A program made the position numbers and the translations under genes. This document shows positions 27,526 through 35,585 of a DNA stretch of 64,000 bases, one piece after another. Below the pieces are notes generated by a model. That model had not been told where the DNA came from. It ran no database searches and worked only from the letters and a program-made list of their open reading frames with translations. Each line of letters starts with the position of its first letter. Within the stretch, counting starts at the first letter, position 1. The stretch spans positions 186,001 through 250,000 of the forward strand of contig NZ_JAGGKD010000001.1 in NCBI RefSeq assembly GCF_017873415.1, written 5' to 3'. The DNA comes from Methanolobus bombayensis. GTDB taxonomy: Archaea > Halobacteriota > Methanosarcinia > Methanosarcinales > Methanosarcinaceae.

Positions 27526-28776
27526 ATGAATAAGTATAGTGTGAAATGCCTTATCTGTGGCGAAGTTCACGACCCCTATACATTGAATTGTAAAAACGGG
27601 GACGAATCTCTTCTTCGTGCATATTACACAGCAAAACAGCTAATTCCAACCGATATGCCAGGTATCTGGAAATATTACAACTGGCTTCCGGTTGACGGCA
27701 TTATCGAGGAAGGCTCCGGCAGAACTGTAACTTACAAAAGTGAGGCTTTAGCTTCTGAACTGGCCCTCGATGACCTGTGGATAGCCTTCAATGGTTACTG
27801 GCCGGAAAAAGGTGCAGATCTTATGACCTGCACTTTCAAGGATCTTGAGTCATTCCCTACAATGCAGAGGATCAGGGAGCAGGAAGAAAAGAGGATAATG
27901 GTGGTGGCATCCGCAGGAAACACTGCAAGGGCTTTTGCAAATGTTTGCAGTATAACAGGACAGCCACTTCTTCTTGTGGTCCCAAAGGAAAGTGTCCACA
28001 GATTATGGACCTTACATGATGACAATCATTCAATTTGCCTTGTAACAGTTGAAGGCGATTATTTTGATGCGATCTCTCTTGCAGGAAAGATCGCTGCCAG
28101 GGACGGATTTGTAAATGAGGGCGGTGCCAGGAACGTAGCAAGACGTGATGGTATGGGTACTGTAATGCTTGATGCTGTACTGACATCCGGCAAGCTCTAT
28201 GACCATTATTTTCAGGCAGTAGGAAGCGGTACCGGTGGAATCTCAGCATGGGAGGCATCCCTGAGATTACTTGATGATGGAAGGTTTGGGGATAAACTTC
28301 CAAAGCTTCATTTAGGTCAGAGTCGGCCATGTGCGCCTCTGTATTCACTATGGAAAGATGAGGATTCGATAGATGCTGCATGTCCTGACGGAATGTATGA
28401 TGATGTTCTCTTTAACAGAAAGCCACCATATGCTCTGAAAGGTGGTGTGAAGGATGTTATTGAAGCAAGCAGTGGCGACATTTACGCTGTAACTAACGAA
28501 GAAGCATCCGCTGCCCAGGAACTCTTTGAGAAGTCAGAGGGAATTGATATCAATCCGGCTGCCGCGGTTGCAGTTGCAACACTTGTGCAGGCTGTCAAAG
28601 CAGGAACGGTAAAACCGGCTGAGGAGATAGTCCTGAATATCACCGGTGGCGGACAAAAACGATTGGTGCAAGACTATGAATTGAAACAATTACCTGTTTC
28701 ACTCGAAGTATCGGCAAAAGATGAAGATGCCGAGGACAAGGTAGTAAAAAAGGTAACAGAAGTATTTGGAATTTGA
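27526..28776 (+). CDS. Cysteate synthase (threonine synthase paralogue)
   Basis: This 416-residue PLP enzyme replaces the phosphate of O-phosphoserine with sulfite to give L-cysteate. That is the entry step of the Methanosarcina-type coenzyme M route. N-terminal YSVKCLICGEVHDPYTLNC has the CxxC...C rubredoxin-like start seen in this clade. The PLP lysine is expected in MTCTFKDLESFPTMQR, the phosphate loop is ASAGNTARAFANV, and GSGTGGISAWEASL binds the cofactor phosphate. Threonine synthases share the fold, but FKDLESFP and the operon with comD/comE point to cysteate synthase. It heads a six-gene, tightly spaced operon, and its transcript appears leaderless. Confidence 0.92.
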   Translation: MNKYSVKCLICGEVHDPYTLNCKNGDESLLRAYYTAKQLIPTDMPGIWKYYNWLPVDGIIEEGSGRTVTYKSEALASELALDDLWIAFNGYWPEKGADLMTCTFKDLESFPTMQRIREQEEKRIMVVASAGNTARAFANVCSITGQPLLLVVPKESVHRLWTLHDDNHSICLVTVEGDYFDAISLAGKIAARDGFVNEGGARNVARRDGMGTVMLDAVLTSGKLYDHYFQAVGSGTGGISAWEASLRLLDDGRFGDKLPKLHLGQSRPCAPLYSLWKDEDSIDAACPDGMYDDVLFNRKPPYALKGGVKDVIEASSGDIYAVTNEEASAAQELFEKSEGIDINPAAAVAVATLVQAVKAGTVKPAEEIVLNITGGGQKRLVQDYELKQLPVSLEVSAKDEDAEDKVVKKVTEVFGI

Positions 28777-28790
28777 TGATTGGTGTTAAT

Positions 28791-29555
28791 ATGAGTGAAA
28801 TAATGAATCTTACTATAATGGGTGGAGTCAACAAGGAAGGAGCTGACGAGCCAATAAGATCAGTAGAGATTTCCAGTGGTGAGATAGTGGGCATTGTAGG
28901 TCCCACTGGCTCCGGGAAGAGTACTCTGATAGATGATATCGAACAGCTTGCCCAGGGAGACACTCCAACCGGCAGGACAATTCTTGTCAATGGGGAAAAA
29001 CCTGATGCAAACATACGTGTAGATCCACGCAAGAAACTTGTTGCACAGCTTTCCCAGAATATGCATTTCCTTGCAGACATGACAGTTGAGGAATTCCTAC
29101 AGATGCACGCACGCAGCAGAGGTAAGGATGCAAGTCTTGTCTCAAGAGTTATAGAACTTACTAATACACTCACAGGAGAACCTATTGCTCCGTACCACCA
29201 CCTCACAGCTCTCAGTGGCGGCCAGTCCAGGTCACTTATGACAGCTGACATTGCAGTAATAAGCGATTCTCCTGTGGTTCTTATTGATGAAGTTGAAAAT
29301 GCAGGCATCAAGAAGCAGGAAGCTTTGCAGTTACTTGCAGGTGAAGGAAAGATCGTTGTCGTTGTCACACACGACCCTGTACTTGCTCTTATGTCCTCAC
29401 GCAGGATCGTCATCAGAAATGGTGGCATGGTTGACATAATCTCCACAAGCCAGGAAGAGCAGGATGTCTGCTGCAAGATAAGTGAAGTTGATAACTGGCT
29501 CATGTCCCTGAGGGAAACCATCAGACGCGGAGATATTGTAGGTGAGGTCGCATGA
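28791..29555 (+). CDS. Orphan ABC-type ATPase in the coenzyme M operon
   Basis: This single 254-residue ATP-binding cassette has no membrane partner nearby. Walker A is GPTGSGKST at 37-45, the signature LSGGQ at 141-145, Walker B VVLIDE at 162-167, and the switch histidine H194 in VVTHDP. The Q-loop region reads QLSQNMHFLADMTVEEFL. Soluble ABC ATPases of methanogens include McrA2-type activation factors, but those are double cassettes; this one is single. It overlaps the next gene by four bases (ATGA). The start at 28791 is chosen because GGTG precedes it by seven bases; earlier in-frame starts exist at 28773 and 28776. The role is unassigned; the operon suggests energy-dependent assembly of a sulfur or metal center. 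Confidence 0.8.
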   Translation: MSEIMNLTIMGGVNKEGADEPIRSVEISSGEIVGIVGPTGSGKSTLIDDIEQLAQGDTPTGRTILVNGEKPDANIRVDPRKKLVAQLSQNMHFLADMTVEEFLQMHARSRGKDASLVSRVIELTNTLTGEPIAPYHHLTALSGGQSRSLMTADIAVISDSPVVLIDEVENAGIKKQEALQLLAGEGKIVVVVTHDPVLALMSSRRIVIRNGGMVDIISTSQEEQDVCCKISEVDNWLMSLRETIRRGDIVGEVA

Positions 29556-30250
29556 AGCTGGTAGTACTTGCAGGTACACCAGGCTCGGGGAAAACTTCTG
29601 TTCTTTTGCATACCATCAAAGCTCTCATGAGGAATGAGAAACGTCCTGCAGTTGTCAAGGTAGACTGTCTCTGGACTGATGATGACCAGCGTTTCAAAAG
29701 GCTGGATATCCCTGTGCATGTGGGTCTTGCCAAGGACATGTGTCCTGACCATTTTACAATTTACAACACCGAAGAAATGCTCAGATGGGCTGAGGTAGAA
29801 GGTGCCGATGTCCTGCTGAGTGAAACAGCCGGACTTTGCCTTCGCTGTGCCCCGTATCCTGATGAGTGTCTTGCAGTCTGTGTAATTGACGTTACAACAG
29901 GTCCCAACACACCACTTAAAGTTGGACCACTGCTCACAACTGCCGATATAGTTGTCATGACAAAGGGTGACCTTGTTTCACAGGCAGAGCGTGAGGTATT
30001 CAGGGAACGAGTACTTGAGGTCAATCCCGGATGCAACATCGTTGAAGCCAACGGACTGACGGGTAAGGGTGCTTTTGAACTTGCAGAGATGATAGGTTCA
30101 GGTCCTGATGCTGGTGACAACATGCTCCTGCGTTACAATCCGCCACTTGCAATCTGCTCACTCTGTACAGGTGAAAACAGGGTTGCAAGAAAGCATCACA
30201 TGGGAGTCCTGAGAAACCTTGACGGTTTCATGGAATACAAGGGGGAATAA
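29552..30250 (+). CDS. SIMIBI-class GTPase (HypB/CobW-like) in the coenzyme M operon
   Basis: This 232-residue P-loop protein has Walker A GTPGSGKT at 8-15, an acidic switch ADVLLSETAG near 85-94, and VVMTKGDLV at about 147-155 as the NKxD-like base-specificity motif. Metal-binding residues are plentiful: C96, C99 and C106 in GLCLRCAPYPDEC, CSLC near 205 and a HH pair shortly after. This combination resembles nickel or cobalt chaperone GTPases such as HypB, UreG and CobW, but no hydrogenase or urease gene is near. It is coupled to the ABC ATPase by an ATGA overlap and followed after three bases by the 4Fe-4S protein gene. The function is inferred only as metal or cluster delivery. Confidence 0.75.
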   Translation: MKLVVLAGTPGSGKTSVLLHTIKALMRNEKRPAVVKVDCLWTDDDQRFKRLDIPVHVGLAKDMCPDHFTIYNTEEMLRWAEVEGADVLLSETAGLCLRCAPYPDECLAVCVIDVTTGPNTPLKVGPLLTTADIVVMTKGDLVSQAEREVFRERVLEVNPGCNIVEANGLTGKGAFELAEMIGSGPDAGDNMLLRYNPPLAICSLCTGENRVARKHHMGVLRNLDGFMEYKGE

Positions 30251-30253
30251 CCC

Positions 30254-30898
30254 TTGAGCGAAATTGAAAACCTGCTTCCTGGCTACAACTGCGGAAGCTG
30301 TGGCTTCCGTCAGTGCAGGGACTTTGCAGCGGAACTTTCAGAAACTAAAAATGCTGAAGACCTGAATAAATGTCCATTTCTAGCCCGTGACAATTTCAAG
30401 GGCAATGTGGATAAGATCCTCTTTCTCCTTGGTAAAGAGATTCCAATGGCTGAAAAGATAGTCGGCATAATTGATGGTCTGGATGCCGATTTCACACTTG
30501 CACCTCTAAAGGACGAATGTTCATGCAGAGAAGATATCCATCCGTTTGACGGTTCCATTGAGATAGAGGTTGGTGACTTTCTTCGCTACAGGCCACTGGG
30601 TTGCCCTGTAACTCATTTTGCAAAGGTCATTGACAAAACACCAGGTTGCATATTCACAGTTCACATGGTAGGGCCGCTTCACAGGCTTGGAAATGATGAT
30701 TTCAAGTTCAAGGATGTTGGCCTCTGTATGATACTTGCCTTTGATGGCAAAGTGGCAAAGGGAAAGATCCCTAAAGTCGGCCAGACAGTACGTTTCGTTC
30801 CCGAATACTGCATGATGCAGAAAGTTCACTCCGGCATGGTTGTCGGAGTTGAAGGTAAGAACGTACGCATCGAAGCTATTGATCTTAAAGTATGGTAA
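30254..30898 (+). CDS. 4Fe-4S protein with PF04060-type N-terminus in the coenzyme M operon
   Basis: This 214-residue protein starts at a TTG three bases after the GTPase stop. C13, C16, C21 and C40 (YNCGSCGFRQC...KCP) form the Cx2Cx4Cx18C cluster motif found at the ends of CO dehydrogenase/acetyl-CoA synthase corrinoid subunits and electron-transfer RnfB proteins. A second set of cysteines (DECSCRED, LGCPVTHF, PGCIF) lies in the 80-140 region. The rest, about 95-214, is a beta-rich domain with GDFLRYRPLG and FDGKVAKGKIPKVGQTVRFV that I do not recognise. Twenty-three bases separate it from comD. It may be an electron donor or scaffold for the neighbouring enzymes; that is inference from position. 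Confidence 0.75.
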   Translation: MSEIENLLPGYNCGSCGFRQCRDFAAELSETKNAEDLNKCPFLARDNFKGNVDKILFLLGKEIPMAEKIVGIIDGLDADFTLAPLKDECSCREDIHPFDGSIEIEVGDFLRYRPLGCPVTHFAKVIDKTPGCIFTVHMVGPLHRLGNDDFKFKDVGLCMILAFDGKVAKGKIPKVGQTVRFVPEYCMMQKVHSGMVVGVEGKNVRIEAIDLKVW

Positions 30899-30921
30899 AG
30901 TATAGTAAAGAAGGTGATTTC

Positions 30922-31446
30922 ATGACAGGTTCGCCGGAAATTCTAACTCCATCTGAAGCTGTATTCAAAGGTATAAATGATGCAGGAATTGATTTCATAG
31001 TGAGTGTTCCATGTGCCAATCTCAAGGAACTGATTCCAATGGTCGATAAAGCTCCTGAAATACTTCATCTTCCTGTAACCCGTGAGGAAGAAGGCGTGGG
31101 AATCTGTGCAGGAGCCTACATGGGCGGGAAAAAAACTGCAATGCTAATGCAGAATTCCGGTCTTGGAAATTCTATTAATGCTCTCGCATCGCTTAATCAG
31201 CTTTACAACATCCCGCTTTTGATGATAGTAAGCCACAGGGGCGTGGAAGGCGAACCTATTGTAGCCCAGGTTCCAATGGGCGAACTCACTTCAAAGTTAC
31301 TTGATACAATGGAGATTCCATATTTCATGCCGGGAAAAGATGTTGACTCGGCAGACCTGATTGTTAAAGCATGGAACACGGCAGCAGAGCAGAAAAAACC
31401 AGTTGCGGTACTTTTACCAATTCCATTCTGGAGGAAACAGGCATGA
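30922..31446 (+). CDS. comD: Sulfopyruvate decarboxylase, alpha subunit ComD
   Basis: ComD supplies the pyrimidine half of the thiamine-diphosphate site of the ComDE enzyme, which decarboxylates sulfopyruvate to sulfoacetaldehyde in coenzyme M synthesis. The 174-residue subunit has the catalytic glutamate in VTREEEGVGICAGAYMGG and the family stretch MQNSGLGNSINALASLNQLY. The ATG at 30922 is preferred over an in-frame ATG at 30892 because GAAGGTGATTTC precedes it. It overlaps comE by four bases. Both subunits are separate proteins here, as in Methanocaldococcus; some Methanosarcinales have them fused. Confidence 0.92.
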   Translation: MTGSPEILTPSEAVFKGINDAGIDFIVSVPCANLKELIPMVDKAPEILHLPVTREEEGVGICAGAYMGGKKTAMLMQNSGLGNSINALASLNQLYNIPLLMIVSHRGVEGEPIVAQVPMGELTSKLLDTMEIPYFMPGKDVDSADLIVKAWNTAAEQKKPVAVLLPIPFWRKQA

Positions 31447-32006
31447 AACGCATAGATGCGATCAATGAAATTGCGACAAAAGTAAAGGAAAGCGGTGCCT
31501 TGCTTATAGGCAATATCGGAATTCCATGTAAGGAGATTCATCATGTCTGTGATGTTCCGACAAATTTCTACATGCTCGGTTCCATGGGACTTGCATCTTC
31601 CATAGGGCTTGGTCTTGCACTTGCACGCCCTGATAAAAAAGTTGTTGCAATAGACGGTGACGGTTCCATTCTCATGAATATGGGAACCCTTGCAACCATA
31701 GCTACACAAAGTCCTGAAAATTACCTGCTGGTAATAGTTGATAACGGTGCTTACGGTTCAACAGGAAACCAGCCCACCGCTACGTCTGTAGTTACTGACC
31801 TTGCAGCAGTTGCAAGAGGTGCTGGTAATAAGGATGTTTTTGAGGTTTCTACTCCTGAAGAACTCAGGGATGTGCTGAAAAGCACGGATAAAGGTATCAT
31901 TGTTGCAAAAGCAGAGCCGGGGAATACGGATGCACCGGTTATTGAAATGACACCTGAGGGAATTATTGAGCGGTTTACGGATATATCCTCTCAACCATCT
32001 CATTGA
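31443..32006 (+). CDS. comE: Sulfopyruvate decarboxylase, beta subunit ComE
   Basis: This diphosphate-binding half of ComDE has 187 residues. The thiamine-diphosphate motif starts with DGDGSILMNMGTLATIA and ends with DNGAYGSTGNQPT about 30 residues later, matching the GDG-x(26-30)-N pattern. The protein starts MKRIDAINEIATK at an ATG that overlaps the comD stop. Its last 32 bases overlap the 3' end of the convergent marker 16 gene, so the two transcripts must be complementary at their ends. It is the final gene of the operon begun by cysteate synthase. Confidence 0.93.
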   Translation: MKRIDAINEIATKVKESGALLIGNIGIPCKEIHHVCDVPTNFYMLGSMGLASSIGLGLALARPDKKVVAIDGDGSILMNMGTLATIATQSPENYLLVIVDNGAYGSTGNQPTATSVVTDLAAVARGAGNKDVFEVSTPEELRDVLKSTDKGIIVAKAEPGNTDAPVIEMTPEGIIERFTDISSQPSH

Positions 32007-33258
32007 GCTTGAATTCTCCACTCAGTATCTTCTCTTTCAATTTCTCTGCCAGCTCTTCTGCTCTCTTTCTGTCAGATTGTCTCAGAACAATAGGAACATC
32101 CTTGTGTTGTCCTTCCAGTTTAAAGTGAAGGGTTCCAAGTTCAGCAGTGAAAACTCCTCCAGGGCATACAGTTGAGCAGAATCCACAATTGAAGCACTGG
32201 TATCTGTTCAGCATCATTCTGTCGTCTTTGCGCTGAATTGCTTCCATAGGGCAATCTCTGATAGGTTTGCAGACTTCGCAATCAAGACATGCATCAGGAT
32301 TGAAACTTATTGTCCGGTCGGTATTTTTCCATGCATCTGCATAGGTGCTGCTGCCGATCATCACTCTTTTATCGACATCGTTTACAACCATTGGAATGTC
32401 ACTGTCTGTCTGCAGGGCAGCATCAAGTACGGACTGGCTTGTTACAGGTATTGCAACTGCCCATGATGCAATACACTCTGGTCCGGCAGATGTTTTGAAT
32501 CCTCCCATGAGGGCTGCATCCATCTTGTGCATATCAGCAACTCCGGCGAGATTTGGCTTTGCAGGGCTGCTGCGTGTTCCTTCTCCTATAACGAAGCCTT
32601 CGGCTCCGTTCATTAGCACACGTGTGCCAATTCCAATAGTTTCCATCTTAGGGTCATTCTGCACAGGATTTATCTCTCCGCATCCGGAAAGTGTTGCACC
32701 GTGCATATCAGGACTGAACTGGGTTGCGTGGAAGATGGTGTTCACTGGTCTATCGGAGCCATTCACAAAGGCTGCATAGTTCTTGAATGCATGTCTTGTA
32801 GCGTAGAGTTTTGCATAAGGCATTTCTTCCAGTTTGACCTGACTTTCAATTGTTTCTTCCTCATTTGTTACAACAGAAACATCAACTTCTTTTCCTTCAA
32901 CAAGTTCCCTGAAAAGATGACCTGCACCATAGTTGTGTTTGAGGATGGAATGCGCAGTTCCAAAAACGATCGCATCGACGATTCCAAGACTTTCATTCGG
33001 GCAGGGCCCCACATGAGCTGGTACACCGTTCAGAAGCACTTTTGATGCTCTTTTAAAGCATACCGGGGAGTTTACAGGGAATGACAGGACAGCATAGGTT
33101 CCGCTCATTATGGCTCTTGTAGCAGTTGTGACAACATCCACATCCATATTGCAGATATCTTCACCTTTGTCCATAAGTTCGGATATCTCCTGAGCTGTCA
33201 TAACCACAGCTTCTTTCTTTTGTAATTTCTCCCTGATAGCAGCTACTGAACGTTCCAA
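31975..33258 (-). CDS. Methanogenesis marker 16 metalloprotein (DUF39/HcyS superfamily, candidate ComF)
   Basis: This 427-residue protein combines a DUF39 (COG1900) domain, as in the homocysteine-forming HcyS, with a C-terminal bicluster ferredoxin. Fe-S motifs are CLDCEVCKPIRDCP and CFNCGFCSTVCPGG. DUF39 landmarks are VTTATRAIMSGTYAVLSFPV, LNGVPAHVGPCPNE, and GCGEINPVQNDP. TIGR03287 (marker 16) covers this architecture. The superfamily turns an aldehyde into a thiol with reduced sulfur, and marker 16 has been put forward for the step from sulfoacetaldehyde to coenzyme M; I recall this assignment rather than deriving it. Position next to comDE supports it. It converges on comE with a 32-base overlap. 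Confidence 0.88.
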   Translation of the reverse strand: MERSVAAIREKLQKKEAVVMTAQEISELMDKGEDICNMDVDVVTTATRAIMSGTYAVLSFPVNSPVCFKRASKVLLNGVPAHVGPCPNESLGIVDAIVFGTAHSILKHNYGAGHLFRELVEGKEVDVSVVTNEEETIESQVKLEEMPYAKLYATRHAFKNYAAFVNGSDRPVNTIFHATQFSPDMHGATLSGCGEINPVQNDPKMETIGIGTRVLMNGAEGFVIGEGTRSSPAKPNLAGVADMHKMDAALMGGFKTSAGPECIASWAVAIPVTSQSVLDAALQTDSDIPMVVNDVDKRVMIGSSTYADAWKNTDRTISFNPDACLDCEVCKPIRDCPMEAIQRKDDRMMLNRYQCFNCGFCSTVCPGGVFTAELGTLHFKLEGQHKDVPIVLRQSDRKRAEELAEKLKEKILSGEFKLNEMVERIYP

Positions 33259-33359
33259 AAGTATCCCTCTTTAATGGTTATTATGATTTGCTTAAATCTA
33301 AATTCAAGCGTAAGTAAATATAGAGCTAAAAGTAAAAAAAGATTGCAGCGATTGCTGCA

Positions 33360-34493
33360 TTAATCCACGCCAAGTATGCTGGCAAGTTCCAGACCTTCGC
33401 TTCCAAGTTCTGCGAGCTGGTCGAATGCCTCTTCCTTGGTTATGTATTTCTCAGTCCTGGTTCCGTCAGATGCTTCGATCTTGATGGTGATCTCGTTCTT
33501 AACGTAGCCTTTTTCCAGAGATTCTCTGACGATGTCTCCGTATTGTTCTGCAATGAGTTTCAGGCAGTCAAAAACCTCATTATTACGTACGGCATCCTCT
33601 CCATCAAGTAAAATGTGGGTTAATTTCTGGTGCTTGATGAAAAGTTCCATGTATTTTTTTGCATCTTCCACAATACCTGCAATATTTTTGACATTCAGTG
33701 ACTGTATGAGTTTTTCATCACCTGTGATCTCAAACTCACCATGGAAAATCTGGTATGTGTCATTATCAGAAGCAACCTTGAATTTCTGGTCACCTTTCTT
33801 GTTCACAAAGCTAATATCAACGTGTGCGTCACCATCAAAATTCATTGAAGTGATGGTGTAATCCGAGACATCGATCATTTTGACCTTGTTCTCTTTGGAA
33901 AAAAGTCCTGCTTTTGTCCAGGTCGGCAGAGATAATTCTCCGTACATTTCCCTGACAGAAAGCGTTTCATGAGCATACACAAGATCGCAGCTATATTCCA
34001 TTCCTGAGAATGAAGCTTTAAGGGTACCTTTAAGCGATCCGTTGTTTGCTGTCACAGAATATGCCTTTCTTGCTCCGTATATGCCGGATTCGAAAAGCGG
34101 ATTCAGGTTGTTAAGCAGGTCCATCTCGATCTTGTAGATACCGCTTTCGGATTGTCTCTTTATCTGTTCCAGTTTCTGGTTCAGTTCCTTGAGTCCTTTA
34201 TTAGCGGTCTCAACACATGCATCGATAACAGAATTCCTGCATTCGAGAATCTCTTTGTCCTCTGCGCCTTTTGCACGCTCATCGACATATTGCTGAACAT
34301 CTTTGCTGAATTCTTCGATGCTCCTGATTCTTGCTTCAAGAGAGGATATCTCTTCTGTCTCCTCCTCGCTGAGCTCAATAGCAGAGTTTTCAAGTGGCAG
34401 GACCTTCTTTGCCATTTCTATGAAATTGTTAAGGTCCTGAATAAAATCTCTTTGTAAAGGTAATTCGGTAGAGTCCTGAAATGTGTATTTCAT
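33360..34493 (-). CDS. Coiled-coil protein of unknown function
   Basis: This 377-residue soluble protein is not one I recognise. Residues about 40-125 are a long charged coiled coil (LSEEETEEISSLEARIRSIE, then KGLKELNQKLEQIKRQSES). A beta-rich middle follows (about 130-255; SFSGMEYSCDLVYAHETLSV, FDGDAHVDISFVNKKGDQKF), and then a helical C-terminus with DGTRTEKYITKEEAFDQLAEL. There is no membrane segment or catalytic motif. The layout (helical stalk plus beta domain) suggests a structural or binding role. It is a single gene between marker 16 and tyrS on the minus strand, with 101 and 79 bases of spacer. Confidence 0.65.
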   Translation of the reverse strand: MKYTFQDSTELPLQRDFIQDLNNFIEMAKKVLPLENSAIELSEEETEEISSLEARIRSIEEFSKDVQQYVDERAKGAEDKEILECRNSVIDACVETANKGLKELNQKLEQIKRQSESGIYKIEMDLLNNLNPLFESGIYGARKAYSVTANNGSLKGTLKASFSGMEYSCDLVYAHETLSVREMYGELSLPTWTKAGLFSKENKVKMIDVSDYTITSMNFDGDAHVDISFVNKKGDQKFKVASDNDTYQIFHGEFEITGDEKLIQSLNVKNIAGIVEDAKKYMELFIKHQKLTHILLDGEDAVRNNEVFDCLKLIAEQYGDIVRESLEKGYVKNEITIKIEASDGTRTEKYITKEEAFDQLAELGSEGLELASILGVD

Positions 34494-34572
34494 CTAATCC
34501 CCATCTTGTTTTTAATGCTTATATTCTTGCAGACATAATATATAAATTACCATTCAGGGGATATGCCTCATT

Positions 34573-35523
34573 TTAAATTACGCTTCTTACAACTTCAAGT
34601 ATCATGTTCATGTACTTTGTAGCACCGTTCTTAAGATCCATTGGATGAAGCTCACCGGATGCGAATACCTTTTCAATATCCTCATAGCTGTTGCATACAA
34701 GATTACCACCGAACTTCTCAGGTCTTTCAAAAACGATCTCTTCATACCTTGGGCAGATATGGTATTTGAAAAGTTCCATTACCGGATTATCTTCAAGCTG
34801 TCCGGCAGGGCAGAATGCTTTCTTCATCTTCTTCTTCAGGTCTGCTTCACTGTCGTCAACGGATATGAAGTTGTTATTGGAAGATGACATCTTCTCACCA
34901 TCAAGCCCCAGAAGAATTGGTGTATGGATACACAGAGGAGCTTTAAATCCAAGTCCAGGGAGTCCTTCTCTTCCGAGCATGTGGATCTTCCTCTGGTCTA
35001 TTCCACCAACTGCAACATCAACATCAAGCATCGCGATGTCTACTGCCTGCATGATTGGGTAGACCATCTGGGATACCGATGGGTCTTCCATCTTTCTTCC
35101 GACTTCATCCATACTCCTTGTCGCCCTGTTCAGGGTTGTGCTACGTGTAAGTTTCAGTACATTAAGGATATACTCCTGTCCTAGCTGGTAATCGGAGCCA
35201 TAAACGAACTTAGTGTTCTCTTCATCAAGTCCCAGTGCAATGAAGCATCTTTTGTTGTAATCTGCGATCTCACGTACCTCTTCAAGTGTTCCTTTCTTGT
35301 TGAGGTATGCATGCACGTCAGCAAGAAGTACAGTGATCTTAAAACCAGCTTTCTGAAGGTCAAGCAGCTTGTTTACAGTGAGGACGTGTCCCATATGGAT
35401 CTTACCGCTTGGCTCATATCCGACATAGGCTGTAGGATGTTCCTTTGTTTCCAGAAGCTGTTTAAGTTCGTCCTCAGTCACTATTTCCTGTACATTTCTT
35501 TTTATAAGCTCAAGTTTATCCAT
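34573..35523 (-). CDS. tyrS: Tyrosyl-tRNA synthetase, archaeal type
   Basis: This class I synthetase has 316 residues, the compact archaeal/eukaryotic form. The HIGH-equivalent is HMGH at 43-46 in GYEPSGKIHMGHVLT, and the KMSKS loop is KMSSS at 211-215. Tyrosine-binding residues occur in YVGYEPS, VYGSDYQLG and YPIMQAVDIAMLDVDVAVGGIDQRK. The bacterial S4 anticodon-binding domain is absent, as expected; archaeal TyrRS reads the C1:G72 pair of tRNA(Tyr). The start MDKLELIKRNVQ is an ATG 62 bases right of the Thg1-like gene's end. Confidence 0.96.
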   Translation of the reverse strand: MDKLELIKRNVQEIVTEDELKQLLETKEHPTAYVGYEPSGKIHMGHVLTVNKLLDLQKAGFKITVLLADVHAYLNKKGTLEEVREIADYNKRCFIALGLDEENTKFVYGSDYQLGQEYILNVLKLTRSTTLNRATRSMDEVGRKMEDPSVSQMVYPIMQAVDIAMLDVDVAVGGIDQRKIHMLGREGLPGLGFKAPLCIHTPILLGLDGEKMSSSNNNFISVDDSEADLKKKMKKAFCPAGQLEDNPVMELFKYHICPRYEEIVFERPEKFGGNLVCNSYEDIEKVFASGELHPMDLKNGATKYMNMILEVVRSVI

Positions 35524-35585
35524 AGGTTCACCTTATAAATCGTGGAATGTATAATCACATCCCTCTTTAAATGCTTTTTCTTATT

